Part shown: positions 8,801 through 16,868 of the stretch, in pieces
Position numbering within the stretch: position 1 is the first letter of the stretch
How the letters are laid out: every line of letters begins with the position of its first letter
Assembly (NCBI RefSeq): GCF_003999875.1
Contig: NZ_RQVJ01000007.1
Coordinates: forward strand, 1 to 64,000
DNA from: Veillonella sp. 3310
GTDB lineage: Bacteria; Bacillota; Negativicutes; Veillonellales; Veillonellaceae
DNA: 64,000 nucleotides
Reading direction: 5' to 3'
The notes under the pieces: model-generated
What the model saw: the letters and a program-made list of their open reading frames with translations, nothing else
The model's database searches: none
Told to the model about the DNA's origin: nothing
Translations under genes and position numbers: made by a program

Positions 8801-10078
8801 AAGAGGCAGTCCATATAAGGATACATCTTGTACCTCTACTTGTGCGGAGAAATCTTCTGTATCCATATGATAGGAGCCAGTACCAGTCACAGTTCCACCT
8901 TGCGTACTCAGTTCTGCATCTCCTACATGAATCACTTGATCTCCATAGGAAAGATGAGCTTTCCCATGGTTCACTGTGATCCCTTCATAGGCAACATCTC
9001 GTACCTCTACATCGCCACTAGCTTTTACATTAGACATAGGTCCTATTAGCAGTGCCTCTGCCGTAATAGTTCCTGTCAGTGGCCATTGACCAAACGAGGC
9101 TAGATTCCATTCTTTTAAACCTACGTTGACATGTAATGTAGGATCCTCATCAAAGACATGATGTACAGTCCCACTCACACGAAGGTACTCATCATTCACA
9201 TTGGTTTCAATTCCGTCCAAGAACAACACATCTCCATGGATTTGAAGTGTCCCCTTCCCAGATGTTAACCGATAGCCTTGAATAGTTGTCCCCACGTTTT
9301 GGAAGGAAAGTCCACCTTCCCCATACCAGAAGCCCCCACGTTGTGTGACTGTCAATGCTACATCTGTCAGCTCACCAGTTATAGAACCTACCGTATTAGG
9401 TAAAGAGATTCGACTCATAATAGGAGTCATATCTAAATGTGGTGTTTCCACATAGAATGATCGATTACCACTGTCATCCAACGCCCATTGTATGTTGGAA
9501 TGAATACGATCCTTTCCTAATTGGGCATCCACTACTCCATCTAGCATATGTCCACCATCACCTAGGACGGTCACATTTACATCCGATAAGAGCAACGGTT
9601 CTGCATGAGGTAAATAAAGAGATACGCTCCCATTCTCTAATCGTAGTAATCCACTAAATTGACTAGGACTATCCGACTCTCGTTCCTTCACTAACTGTAG
9701 TACATTCCATTGTCCCTGTTCATCTTTCACCATATTGACATGCGGTGAACTAACAGTAACCGTACCGATTAAAGCATCTGGTGATACCTGTCCAAAAGGA
9801 TATTGCAATACCTTGAGCCATTGAATGGATAACGTCAACGCCTCTGCGGTAAGCACACGTTGCCCTTTCGCATCGTCTACGATAAGATCTTTCATTTGAA
9901 CGGAACCATCCCAACCAATGTGAAATGTTGAATAGGAAACAGTTCCATTCAGTGCTGTATGTAATTGTTCTTGCACATAAGGCCCTACATAGGTTTCACT
10001 CAATGGTTGTAAGCCGAATCCAACGCCTGCTACACATCCACTGAGTACAATACCTAGTAGCCAGTGTTTCCTCTTCAT
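5804..10078 (-). CDS. tamB: TamB (DUF490) translocation/lipid-bridge protein
   Basis: This very long 1424-residue protein has an N-terminal signal anchor (about residues 5-23). A long beta-rich periplasmic body of repeating strand units follows. The C-terminal TamB/DUF490 domain shows ISLQAEGPATQMKLKLTSEP and ERQIISLLTFGRN, and the protein ends in GAQWRYRF. TamB-family proteins span the periplasm as a hydrophobic groove and support outer membrane protein insertion or lipid transfer. In diderm Firmicutes, tamB is found without tamA. Here it sits 25 bases after a TolC-type gene and 13 bases before a sigma factor, in the mla operon, which supports a shared role in outer membrane homeostasis. Confidence 0.93.
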   Translation of the reverse strand: MKRKHWLLGIVLSGCVAGVGFGLQPLSETYVGPYVQEQLHTALNGTVSYSTFHIGWDGSVQMKDLIVDDAKGQRVLTAEALTLSIQWLKVLQYPFGQVSPDALIGTVTVSSPHVNMVKDEQGQWNVLQLVKERESDSPSQFSGLLRLENGSVSLYLPHAEPLLLSDVNVTVLGDGGHMLDGVVDAQLGKDRIHSNIQWALDDSGNRSFYVETPHLDMTPIMSRISLPNTVGSITGELTDVALTVTQRGGFWYGEGGLSFQNVGTTIQGYRLTSGKGTLQIHGDVLFLDGIETNVNDEYLRVSGTVHHVFDEDPTLHVNVGLKEWNLASFGQWPLTGTITAEALLIGPMSNVKASGDVEVRDVAYEGITVNHGKAHLSYGDQVIHVGDAELSTQGGTVTGTGSYHMDTEDFSAQVEVQDVSLYGLPLEGLPSVQGTVSGSLTIEGEQGLISNINGSVHGSHIGYQSILVDTLDASVSWDGTQLVVPYLNGTWGQGTFTGNGRLGNGTFGINLHGTNIGLEQFNEWSPKPLGGTVSVEANLQGALENPTGTVMIAGETLSYGTTKFDRGLIKTKLDDNTLTILEGELEYRKSTYDLDGFIQLDGAMDIKGSAKDVRIEDVLPTFTDIPMMGWLNTDIHVQGTLQEPQIEGHLKAWDGSAYGKLFTSIEGNYTYHDGHLHLPRLDISTYGSSIIVDGDIQDKQLDINFVGDAVPIEPFVRDAGLHMVGYVGAEGHLGGTVDAPIFEGNVQSDTMQVQDTTLHDIAGSVYITPQVVHLQGLTFTGSGTSQYEVKGGVQLENPKRLFGYVRVRDGDLHQLLALTNAQVPDVNGKLQATIELGGTSDSPRLDVKGTLEDATIRDEVVGTATLDLGYGGRTIDIRTFKLPIKEGVIVGKGKADLDGSSDIQLVASKVPVQTVLPLVTKDVNAQGNWNFIINVHGLTKSPKVEFSSEVEQAVINGISLDQLSILGTMEDQVVNIQQGMIKKSDSSIKVRGKLPLSAFVTNEYVTDDKSKQFDVYVDMNEANLSVLPLMFKEVQSADGAIRGVVHVTGNSSNILANGTVELPSGSMQLQSLKKPVTQLKGQLLFRGNHVDITGSTTMGKGNAGLSGNIGWMGSRITSYYGALQMKGIEIGHEFYTGPLDGELYIVDTPEMPKLVGAITLHDVVGSIPLSFESSDTSIPVGLDLTIDAKENVRLYNPLLYDMFLQGKVKFEGTVGEPKASGKLSVNKGYVKYLKNRFKITEGQAKFVTGSIIPELNVRSMANVKNYRISLQAEGPATQMKLKLTSEPNLSERQIISLLTFGRNVGNASGVTSEDANALLTSSLQSLAFGYIEDVLQDTLGLDLVNITTGSLDGKDSRDLQEKNNFNVTIGKYVVPDLMITLTRGLKNDHVSYGFQYDINRSISATGWINNENKHYLGAQWRYRF

Positions 10079-10103
10079 GATTCACCTCATATCGGTATGA
10101 TCA

Positions 10104-11519
10104 CTATCCTTGATTAACAAATTTTACACCACTACCCACTGTGGCTTCTACAGGAATACCCATAGCTTTTTCCAAAGTAGCCATGCTTAAGTTATAGTTA
10201 TATAAAGCATCTACATAATTGTTACGAGCTGTGGCCAAGGCAGTTTCTGCATCAAGGACATCCACGTTCGTGCCTACTCCAGAACGGTAGCGCAATGTTT
10301 TAATGCGGAAATCTTCCTGTCCTGCTTCTACTGCTGCATGAGTACTTTGAATTTTTTGTTCTGCTGCTTTTAAATATAAGTATCCTTCTTGGATTTGCAA
10401 TTGTACAGTTTCAATAGTTTGTGCATAGGCTTCTTTCGCTTTTTCTACATTAGCTTTTGCTGCTGTCACATTTGCTTTTGATTGTCCACCATCCCATACA
10501 TTCCAAGATAGTGTAGCCCCTACAGCCCAATTTTTAGTATCATTACCAGCCCAGTGAGTACCATTCATACCACGGCTAGCATTCGCTTTGACCACTGGAA
10601 TATCTGAGGCATCAGCACGTCTTAGATTTTCTTCAGCCCCTTTTACTAGCATCGCTGCTTGTACAATCGTGCCACGATGTAAAACACCGTAGGATTTAGC
10701 CGATTCTAATGAAATAGCATATGGTGTATAAGATAGCTCTTTATCTGCCGTTACCACCGGCGTAGACACTGGTAACCCTACATGATTATTGAACTTTGCC
10801 TCTGCTAAATTAGCAGCGTTTTTCGCTTCTACTAAAGCAGTTTTTGCATTCGCTAATCGTGTATTCGTAGCCAGTACATCAGATTTAGATACAATACCTA
10901 CTTGATATTGTAAGTTAGCATTTTTTAAATGTTCTTCGTAATCACGGACTGTTTGTTCTGCTACATTTACCTTATTACGAGACATGATAAGGGACAAATA
11001 ATTAGTTGCTGCCGTTAATTTTGCTGTTTGTGCCGCTTCCATTAATGCTGCGCTACTGCCATCACGGTTGTATTTAGCTGCTTCAATTTGCGCATCCAAA
11101 GCACGATTAAATACAGATACTCCCACACCTAATTGATGCGAAAAGGCATTTCCAGTTTTACTAACACCGTTCACTTCATTTCCTGTATGGTTAGCACTAT
11201 AATTATACGTCACTAATGGATTTCTACCACTGGTAGCAACCCCTACTTGCGCTACTGCCGCTTCATAATCCCATTGAGATTGATGTAATGTTCTATTATT
11301 TTTCAACGCTAATGCAATGGATTGTGGCAATGTAACCGACACAGATTGACCGTTTGTCTGTGCTTGGTTTTTATATACCTTTGTCATTATTGCCGCTTGC
11401 GCCGTTGCTTTTTGTTGAAAATCTACTAATTTTACTGTATCTGTTTGCGGTGCCGCTGCTCCTACTGTACATGCATAGGCAGCTAACATCGCTGCTACTG
11501 TCATTATTTTTGTATTCAT
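10104..11519 (-). CDS. TolC family outer membrane protein
   Basis: This 471-residue protein has a signal peptide (cleavage probably after VGAAA near residue 23) and the two long alpha-helical repeats of outer membrane efflux proteins. Repeated segments such as VGIVSKSDVLATNTRLANA (first half) and SGVGTNVDVLDAETALATA (second half) mark the internal duplication typical of TolC. TolC-type trimers form an outer membrane barrel with a periplasmic tunnel. No inner membrane pump or adaptor gene is adjacent; instead it lies between mlaD and tamB. Its ribosome site AGGAGG overlaps the mlaD end, so it is in the same operon. Confidence 0.93.
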   Translation of the reverse strand: MNTKIMTVAAMLAAYACTVGAAAPQTDTVKLVDFQQKATAQAAIMTKVYKNQAQTNGQSVSVTLPQSIALALKNNRTLHQSQWDYEAAVAQVGVATSGRNPLVTYNYSANHTGNEVNGVSKTGNAFSHQLGVGVSVFNRALDAQIEAAKYNRDGSSAALMEAAQTAKLTAATNYLSLIMSRNKVNVAEQTVRDYEEHLKNANLQYQVGIVSKSDVLATNTRLANAKTALVEAKNAANLAEAKFNNHVGLPVSTPVVTADKELSYTPYAISLESAKSYGVLHRGTIVQAAMLVKGAEENLRRADASDIPVVKANASRGMNGTHWAGNDTKNWAVGATLSWNVWDGGQSKANVTAAKANVEKAKEAYAQTIETVQLQIQEGYLYLKAAEQKIQSTHAAVEAGQEDFRIKTLRYRSGVGTNVDVLDAETALATARNNYVDALYNYNLSMATLEKAMGIPVEATVGSGVKFVNQG

Positions 11520-11528
11520 TGAGTCCTC

Positions 11529-12833
11529 CTAAAATGTTTTTCTTAGCCCAAAATAATTCACACGGTTATGATCATGACCATACCAAGTCCATTGACCTAC
11601 CGCATAGGTATCTTTCCATAATTGAACATCTGAACGAATCCGATAGGAACCATGGCGGATATCGAATAGAGCTCCAGATAGTGAAAGTGGTTTTCCCATT
11701 CCAAAATCAGCTCCAATACCTAATTTTCCATCAAATAAACCACCTCGCAGATATACTTGATCTAGCACTCGTTTCCCATAGGTAAGGTCTACATTAGAAC
11801 CATTTCCTATATTGGAAATCCCTAAGGTATAGATAGAGTCTTTCGTCATAAGGCGCACATCTGCATCAGTACGAGCTTTTTTATCCTCTGGATTATACAA
11901 TACCTCTGCTCCTATTTGCGTCTTAAGATCCGACTTTTTTCCATCCGAACCTGCTTTCACGTCCCCACCGGTAAGACGATTTAGCTTAGTCGTCAATTGT
12001 GCTGTATTATGCAAAGTTTCCTTAATATCTGCAGCGCTTTTAGGGTCTGTTACAACCCCTTCCATAGCGCCTGCCATTTTTGAAATACTATCTGTAGTCG
12101 TTTTCAAATTATTCACAATTTGACGCATCTCTGTACCTGCTTGTCCATCTGCATTAAATTGTTTCATATTCGTATCCATTTGATTTGTCAAGGACTCCAT
12201 ATTTCGTGTAATACCTACCATATTTGCTGTTAAAGCTGAAATATTGTCACTATTATTCGCTAACATAGCATTCATTTGAGCCGTCAAATTTGCTGTATTT
12301 TGAGCAATTAACTCTGTCGATTGTAAGGCATTGCGTAAAGCGCTTTGTGTTTTTTCATCACCAATGATGCCATTCATGGATTGCAATGTAGTGGTGGCCG
12401 CTTCCATCAATTTCGTAGCTTGCGCCATGGTTTTATCGATTTCACTTTTTCCATCCCCTGTAATGAAAGCACCATCATCTAAATACAGAGTACTACGACC
12501 CGGCGTAATTTGTATGAATTTATCTCCTAAAATACCATCGCTTTCCATGGTAAATGCAGAATCTGTAGGAATTTTTACATCCTTATCGATGTCCATAGCC
12601 ACCGTAATCCCTTTGTCAGTGACTTGCATAGATTTAACTTTACCTACTTTCACTCCAGAAAAGCGCACTGTATTGCCTTCTTTCAACCCCGTTACAGATT
12701 GAAAATTCCCAGCAATATGCATAGTAGGAGCTGCAAATATGTCAAATCGTCCTAAAAATACAATACACACAGCAAATAGGACTACCCCCACTACGGTAAA
12801 TAGGCCTACTTTCGCTTCTGTTGTCCACTTCAT
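11529..12833 (-). CDS. mlaD: MlaD-type MCE protein with C-terminal beta-barrel
   Basis: In this 434-residue protein a single transmembrane helix (about 9-28) precedes one MCE domain (about 35-115, with VTGLKEGNTVRFSGVKVGKV). A long helical, coiled-coil-like stretch rich in Asn, Thr and Met follows (about 130-290). The last roughly 125 residues are alternating beta strands ending in YFGLRKTF, with the terminal Phe typical of outer membrane barrels. E. coli MlaD lacks such a barrel; a fused MlaD of this kind has been reported in Veillonella parvula as a trans-envelope phospholipid bridge. It overlaps mlaF by four bases. Role: lipid passage between inner and outer membranes. Confidence 0.92.
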   Translation of the reverse strand: MKWTTEAKVGLFTVVGVVLFAVCIVFLGRFDIFAAPTMHIAGNFQSVTGLKEGNTVRFSGVKVGKVKSMQVTDKGITVAMDIDKDVKIPTDSAFTMESDGILGDKFIQITPGRSTLYLDDGAFITGDGKSEIDKTMAQATKLMEAATTTLQSMNGIIGDEKTQSALRNALQSTELIAQNTANLTAQMNAMLANNSDNISALTANMVGITRNMESLTNQMDTNMKQFNADGQAGTEMRQIVNNLKTTTDSISKMAGAMEGVVTDPKSAADIKETLHNTAQLTTKLNRLTGGDVKAGSDGKKSDLKTQIGAEVLYNPEDKKARTDADVRLMTKDSIYTLGISNIGNGSNVDLTYGKRVLDQVYLRGGLFDGKLGIGADFGMGKPLSLSGALFDIRHGSYRIRSDVQLWKDTYAVGQWTWYGHDHNRVNYFGLRKTF

Positions 12834-13594
12834 GGCATATCTCCTTCTTCTTGTATCTCTGTTTTTACAGATTTACGTCCCTCTATAAATTGTTGCACCT
12901 TCGGATTCTTAGAATATCTAAATTCTTCCGTTGGTGATACTTCAATAAACTTTCCTTTATCTAGTAAGGCAATGCGGTCTGCCACAAAAAAGGCTGAGTT
13001 CATATCGTGAGTGACCACGATAGAACTACATTGCAAATGAGATTGCATGCTCCGTATTAAACGACTAATGGTGCCCGATGTAATCGGGTCCAATCCTGAT
13101 GTCGGTTCATCATATAAAATGATTTTAGGATCTAAAGCAATGGCACGAGCCAAGCTAATCCGTTTTTTCATACCTCCTGATAGTTCACTCGGCATGTACT
13201 GTTCAGTCTTTGGCAATCCTACCATACGTAGCTTCTTAGCTACAGTACGCTGAATCTCCTCTTCGCTCATAGTCGTATGTTGACGTAATCCAAAGGCTAC
13301 ATTTTCACCTACACTCATAGAGTCAAACAAGGCAGAATACTGAAAGACCATTCCCATAGTTTGTCGTAATTTGTCGAACTCATTCTCATCGATTTGCGTA
13401 ATATCTACACCATCTACTAAAATCGTACCACTTGTAGGTCGTAAAAGACCGATAATCAATTTAAGCAAAGTACTTTTGCCCGCTCCAGAGCCCCCTAAAA
13501 TTGCTAGAGTTTCTCCATCATGGATAGTTAAATCTACATGATCTAAAATCGTTCTATTTTCATAGGCTAGGACCACATTTTGTAATTCAATCAT
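12830..13594 (-). CDS. mlaF: MlaF ABC transporter ATPase
   Basis: This 254-residue cytosolic ATPase powers the Mla lipid transporter. It has a Walker A GGSGAGKST near residue 34, the signature LSGGMKKR near 139, Walker B IILYDEPTSGLD and the H-loop VVTHD. The MKKR after the signature, in place of the usual QQQR, is typical of the Mla/Ttg2 group. It lies eight bases after mlaE and overlaps the start of mlaD, so the three should be co-translated. Confidence 0.95.
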   Translation of the reverse strand: MIELQNVVLAYENRTILDHVDLTIHDGETLAILGGSGAGKSTLLKLIIGLLRPTSGTILVDGVDITQIDENEFDKLRQTMGMVFQYSALFDSMSVGENVAFGLRQHTTMSEEEIQRTVAKKLRMVGLPKTEQYMPSELSGGMKKRISLARAIALDPKIILYDEPTSGLDPITSGTISRLIRSMQSHLQCSSIVVTHDMNSAFFVADRIALLDKGKFIEVSPTEEFRYSKNPKVQQFIEGRKSVKTEIQEEGDMP

Positions 13595-13602
13595 AGGTCC
13601 TC

Positions 13603-14364
13603 CTAGAATAATAACACCGATAAAAAGTAATTTAATATAAAGACTAAAATGATACTGGTTACTACAGAGCTGGTAGTGGCATAGCCAACAGCGGTAGCCC
13701 CCATATCTGTGTACATTCCTTTATAGGATCCCACTAGGGCAATCACCGCGCCGAACACGCAAGATTTTATTAATCCATAGGTCAAATCAGATAGGATGGC
13801 AAAAATTTGAATGGAATCTAAATAGGTAGAACCGGCTAGACCTTTCACCATGGTAGCCACCAAGTATCCACCACCTGTACCGATAAGAACACCATAAAAT
13901 GTCAAGATAGGTACCATAATCATACAAGCCACCACACGAGGCACCACCAGATACCCGATAGGATTTACTGCCATTACCTTGAGTGCATCAATTTGCTCTG
14001 TTACTTTCATCGTTCCTAGCTCTGCCGTTATCGCCGCACCCACACGACCTGATAAGACAACCCCTACCAGTACTGGTCCCAATTCACGACCCATGGCAAT
14101 CGCCATAATACCACCTACGGTTCCTTGTGCTCCGTAATGAATCAATACATCGGCTACTTGCAATGTCATCACAGCGCCGGCAAAAAACATAGTTAATGAT
14201 AAAATCGGCAAGGAATACACCCCTAAGTGTGCCATTTGTTCGATTGTGAGTTTCCAATTTATTTTTGGTAATTGTCCTATGGTTCTCCATAGTAACAACA
14301 TGGCCTCACCTATCTGGGATAGGAAAAAGATCATTTGCTTACCAATCCATGTTAACCAAATCAT
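13603..14364 (-). CDS. mlaE: MlaE ABC transporter permease
   Basis: This 253-residue integral membrane permease of the MlaE family has about five hydrophobic segments and the conserved core GRELGPVLVGVVLSGRVGAA followed by ITAELGTMKVTEQIDAL. It forms the inner membrane channel of the MlaEFD complex. It is the first gene of the six-gene leftward operon, with AGGAGG ahead of the ATG and an extended -10 promoter 31-60 bases upstream. No MlaA, MlaB or MlaC gene is present here, fitting a reduced system in which the MlaD barrel replaces soluble carriers. Confidence 0.95.
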   Translation of the reverse strand: MIWLTWIGKQMIFFLSQIGEAMLLLWRTIGQLPKINWKLTIEQMAHLGVYSLPILSLTMFFAGAVMTLQVADVLIHYGAQGTVGGIMAIAMGRELGPVLVGVVLSGRVGAAITAELGTMKVTEQIDALKVMAVNPIGYLVVPRVVACMIMVPILTFYGVLIGTGGGYLVATMVKGLAGSTYLDSIQIFAILSDLTYGLIKSCVFGAVIALVGSYKGMYTDMGATAVGYATTSSVVTSIILVFILNYFLSVLLF

Positions 14365-14394
14365 AGTTCCTCCTGAGTATTTGTATCAATCTTT

Positions 14395-14423
14395 AGTATA
14401 TCACAAAACTCTTTGAATGTGCA
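14395..14423 (-). promoter_or_regulatory. Extended -10 promoter for the mla operon
   Basis: Minus-strand TATACT (14400-14395) is preceded by TG at the extended -10 position. A partial -35, TGCACA (14423-14418), lies 17 bases away. The start would be near 14388, about 24 bases before the mlaE ATG. Confidence 0.5.
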
Positions 14424-14442
14424 GTAGTACCATCGGAGTTTT

Positions 14443-14481
14443 CATAATAAAAGCAGGAAATGATGGTATATCACTTCCTGC
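14443..14481 (-). terminator. Terminator after the S55-type gene
   Basis: Stem GCAGGAAGTGAT/ATCATTTCCTGC with one wobble is followed on the minus strand by TTTTATTATG. It ends the transcript of the gene at 14497-16386 before the mla promoter. Confidence 0.7.
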
Positions 14482-14496
14482 TCTCTTTAGATGAGG

Positions 14497-16386
14497 CTAT
14501 TTAGTTTTCTTTTGGTCTGACTCTTCTACTTTTACTTTCTCTTTTAACTTTGAAATTTTTTCTTTGATCCGCTGTTTACGCAAATGGTCTCTATCTTTTT
14601 TATCTACTACTTGTACCGTAAACTGTCCATCACCTAAGACAACATAATCAACGACTACCCGTGTAGCCTCGTTATTTTCTTTTTCGTCATCATCAGATGC
14701 TTTCAAACCTTTTTTATGTTTGCCCCCATTTGGCAACTCATCATCGTCCACATCTTCCTCGTCTGCTTCTAGGCGTTGCTTTTTCGCCTTGTCCCCAGAC
14801 TCTTCTACCATACTGATATCATCGGCTAAAAACTCTGCTACAATTTGGTTATTCTGATCATCTTCACTGAGATCTTTGAAATATTCATCAAAGTTTTTAT
14901 GCACTTTCAATCGCTCTACAATTTCATCTGTCAAATTATATTTTTGTTTTTCAAACAAGTATGGCAACGGAATCACGCCGCCCCCACGCACTTCAAGTGT
15001 ATAGGTTCCTAGCTTTTGATCTTCTGGCACTTTAAAGATAATTTCTCGTTGAATCTTTCCTTCGCGGTAGGCTTGTAAATTAGCGGTAATCACAATGTTG
15101 TCCCCAGGGGATACAATGACTTGGTCTGCACTAGCATCGATAATTGTAGCCGTGCGTTTTGCTTCTTCCACTTGTACATCTACTTGGATATCACGGATTT
15201 CATAGTCTTTGAACGCATTATTCATTAAACTTTCCACAATATCAAATAATTCATCGATGGATTTTTCAGATACTGAGCTACTAGAGTACACCATATTCCG
15301 TCGTTCCAACGTAGGCAACTTAAGATCTACAGGTGTAATCTTAATATTGATCTTAGCTGTACCACCACCTACACGGTCTAGTGTTTTGTTCAGCAAGCTA
15401 TATACGGAGGTCGCCACCAAGGTCGGCGTCAGTTTAGAAGATTCCACGACAGTGACCGCCGCATTTCGCTCTACTCCACGATCTAAATCACGAAGTTGCA
15501 TACGCACAGGAACACCTTTTCCAAATACCCCAACGGTACCCGCAATACCTGCTCCACGATCTTCTGTGATAACACCTACTTCTCGCCCTAAGGATCCCAA
15601 TTTAAAACCAGAGTCTATACTCTTTACTACTGTAAAAATACTGGAGTTATTCATGAAATATCCAGTAGAGCCTCGTTTATCAAATGGGTGTCCAAAAGCA
15701 ACCACTTTATCCTTATCTACATAGGTAACAGTACCTACGGCGCCCATCTTCAAATCACCTTTTACTAATAATGCCGCAATAGAGCCACCAGGCACCATCG
15801 GTTTCACCATGTCATCGCTACTATCACTAGCCGTAGCATATCCTTTATAGCCAAAATCCTTAAATTTTGTTCCCAAATACGCTAAGGATGTTTCATCATA
15901 GCCATCCGCCATCAATGGTGTACCCAATGGAATCAATTGTGTATCTTTCCACGGATTCGGTAAATCTTTTTGGTACTTCTCGTCCCACAGTTTCACCATT
16001 TGACCGATAGGTGTTACCATACCCAAAGTACCGTCTGTAAATCCCCAACCATAGGCAACGGCACCTACCAATTTTCCATCAATGTATACAGGACTACCAC
16101 TCATACCATGAACAATACCGCCAGATGCATCAATAATGGGACCTGATACTTTCACTAGAATCAAATCACCCGATGGACCACGTTGTTTCATAACGCCTAG
16201 GACTTCCACTTTAAAAGAATCAATTTTATCCCCTTGTACTACTGTATCCGCATGACCTACCATGCCACGGTGTAAATCCTCTACTTTCATAAATTCTATT
16301 GCATGAGCACTTGTAAAAGTTGCCCCACACAATAAGAGCGCCAGCACACCCTTCGTGTACCGACGCCAAAAACGATGTAATTGCAT
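14497..16386 (-). CDS. Secreted SpoIVB-like (peptidase S55) domain protein
   Basis: This 629-residue exported protein has a signal peptide (cleavage near SAHA, residue 29). It carries two S55 hallmarks: GMSGSP at residues 94-99 (candidate nucleophile Ser98) and AFGHPFD at 230-236 (candidate His233). In B. subtilis SpoIVB the His segment precedes GMSGSP, so this order is reversed. A beta-rich middle region (about 340-480) follows, then an acidic/lysine-rich, probably disordered tail with EEDVDDDE and a very basic end. Role may be a periplasmic serine protease, but no substrate is evident. Its upstream neighbour, 32 bases away, is a secreted barrel-sandwich protein. Confidence 0.75.
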   Translation of the reverse strand: MQLHRFWRRYTKGVLALLLCGATFTSAHAIEFMKVEDLHRGMVGHADTVVQGDKIDSFKVEVLGVMKQRGPSGDLILVKVSGPIIDASGGIVHGMSGSPVYIDGKLVGAVAYGWGFTDGTLGMVTPIGQMVKLWDEKYQKDLPNPWKDTQLIPLGTPLMADGYDETSLAYLGTKFKDFGYKGYATASDSSDDMVKPMVPGGSIAALLVKGDLKMGAVGTVTYVDKDKVVAFGHPFDKRGSTGYFMNNSSIFTVVKSIDSGFKLGSLGREVGVITEDRGAGIAGTVGVFGKGVPVRMQLRDLDRGVERNAAVTVVESSKLTPTLVATSVYSLLNKTLDRVGGGTAKINIKITPVDLKLPTLERRNMVYSSSSVSEKSIDELFDIVESLMNNAFKDYEIRDIQVDVQVEEAKRTATIIDASADQVIVSPGDNIVITANLQAYREGKIQREIIFKVPEDQKLGTYTLEVRGGGVIPLPYLFEKQKYNLTDEIVERLKVHKNFDEYFKDLSEDDQNNQIVAEFLADDISMVEESGDKAKKQRLEADEEDVDDDELPNGGKHKKGLKASDDDEKENNEATRVVVDYVVLGDGQFTVQVVDKKDRDHLRKQRIKEKISKLKEKVKVEESDQKKTK

Positions 16387-16418
16387 CTATATCGCCTCTT
16401 CTTATTGATTATTAATAA

Positions 16419-16709
16419 TTAGTTATTGATTACTGTTATAATTTGACCTCGTTCCACTGTAGCACCTGGCTCCACAGAGACTGTTTGTACCACGCCATTC
16501 ACGGTGGCACGGGATGCTACCATAGGTCCCCCTAATGTTTGTACTGTTAGCAATGGGTCCCCTTCTTTGACAGAAGTTCCTACACTAACCACAGATACGA
16601 CTTCACCAGATAACACAGTTTCATGACTTACCGGTGCAGCTTCTGCAGTAGATGTCACTAAAAATGCTGCTAACAATGCCCCCAAACTATATAGAAAAAC
16701 TTTTTTCAT
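16419..16709 (-). CDS. Secreted mini biotinyl/lipoyl-like domain protein
   Basis: This 96-residue protein has a signal peptide (cleavage near AEAA, residue 24). Its mature part of about 70 residues is essentially one barrel-sandwich hybrid domain (VSVGTSVKEGDPLLTVQTLG, then VNGVVQTVSVEPGATVERGQ). The position that carries the modified lysine in biotin carriers (AMKM) reads PMVASR, with no Lys in the hairpin, so it is unlikely to be biotinylated or lipoylated. It may act as an isolated periplasmic domain like those of HlyD-type adaptors. It has a good AGGAGGTG site and probably shares a transcript with the S55-type gene. Confidence 0.65.
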   Translation of the reverse strand: MKKVFLYSLGALLAAFLVTSTAEAAPVSHETVLSGEVVSVVSVGTSVKEGDPLLTVQTLGGPMVASRATVNGVVQTVSVEPGATVERGQIITVINN

Positions 16710-16743
16710 ATATATACACCTCCTACATTTTTCTTACATGTAC

Positions 16744-16752
16744 AGTATATCA
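16744..16752 (-). promoter_or_regulatory. Extended -10 element
   Basis: Minus-strand TGATATACT lies about 35 bases upstream of the barrel-sandwich gene's ATG. A poor -35 (TTGTTC) lies about 18 bases further upstream. Confidence 0.4.
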
Positions 16753-16868
16753 TATTTTCAAGAGTCAGAACAATCAATTCCTAGTAAAATAGTCTATCTT
16801 TTCATACATTATCTTACTTTCCTTATCATATACTTTGTATGTGAAAGAATCATGAAGTCAAGAGCCGC

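Noticed and set aside
16419-16709. Biotin carboxyl carrier protein
   Set aside because: It has a signal peptide and lacks the lysine of the biotinylation motif.
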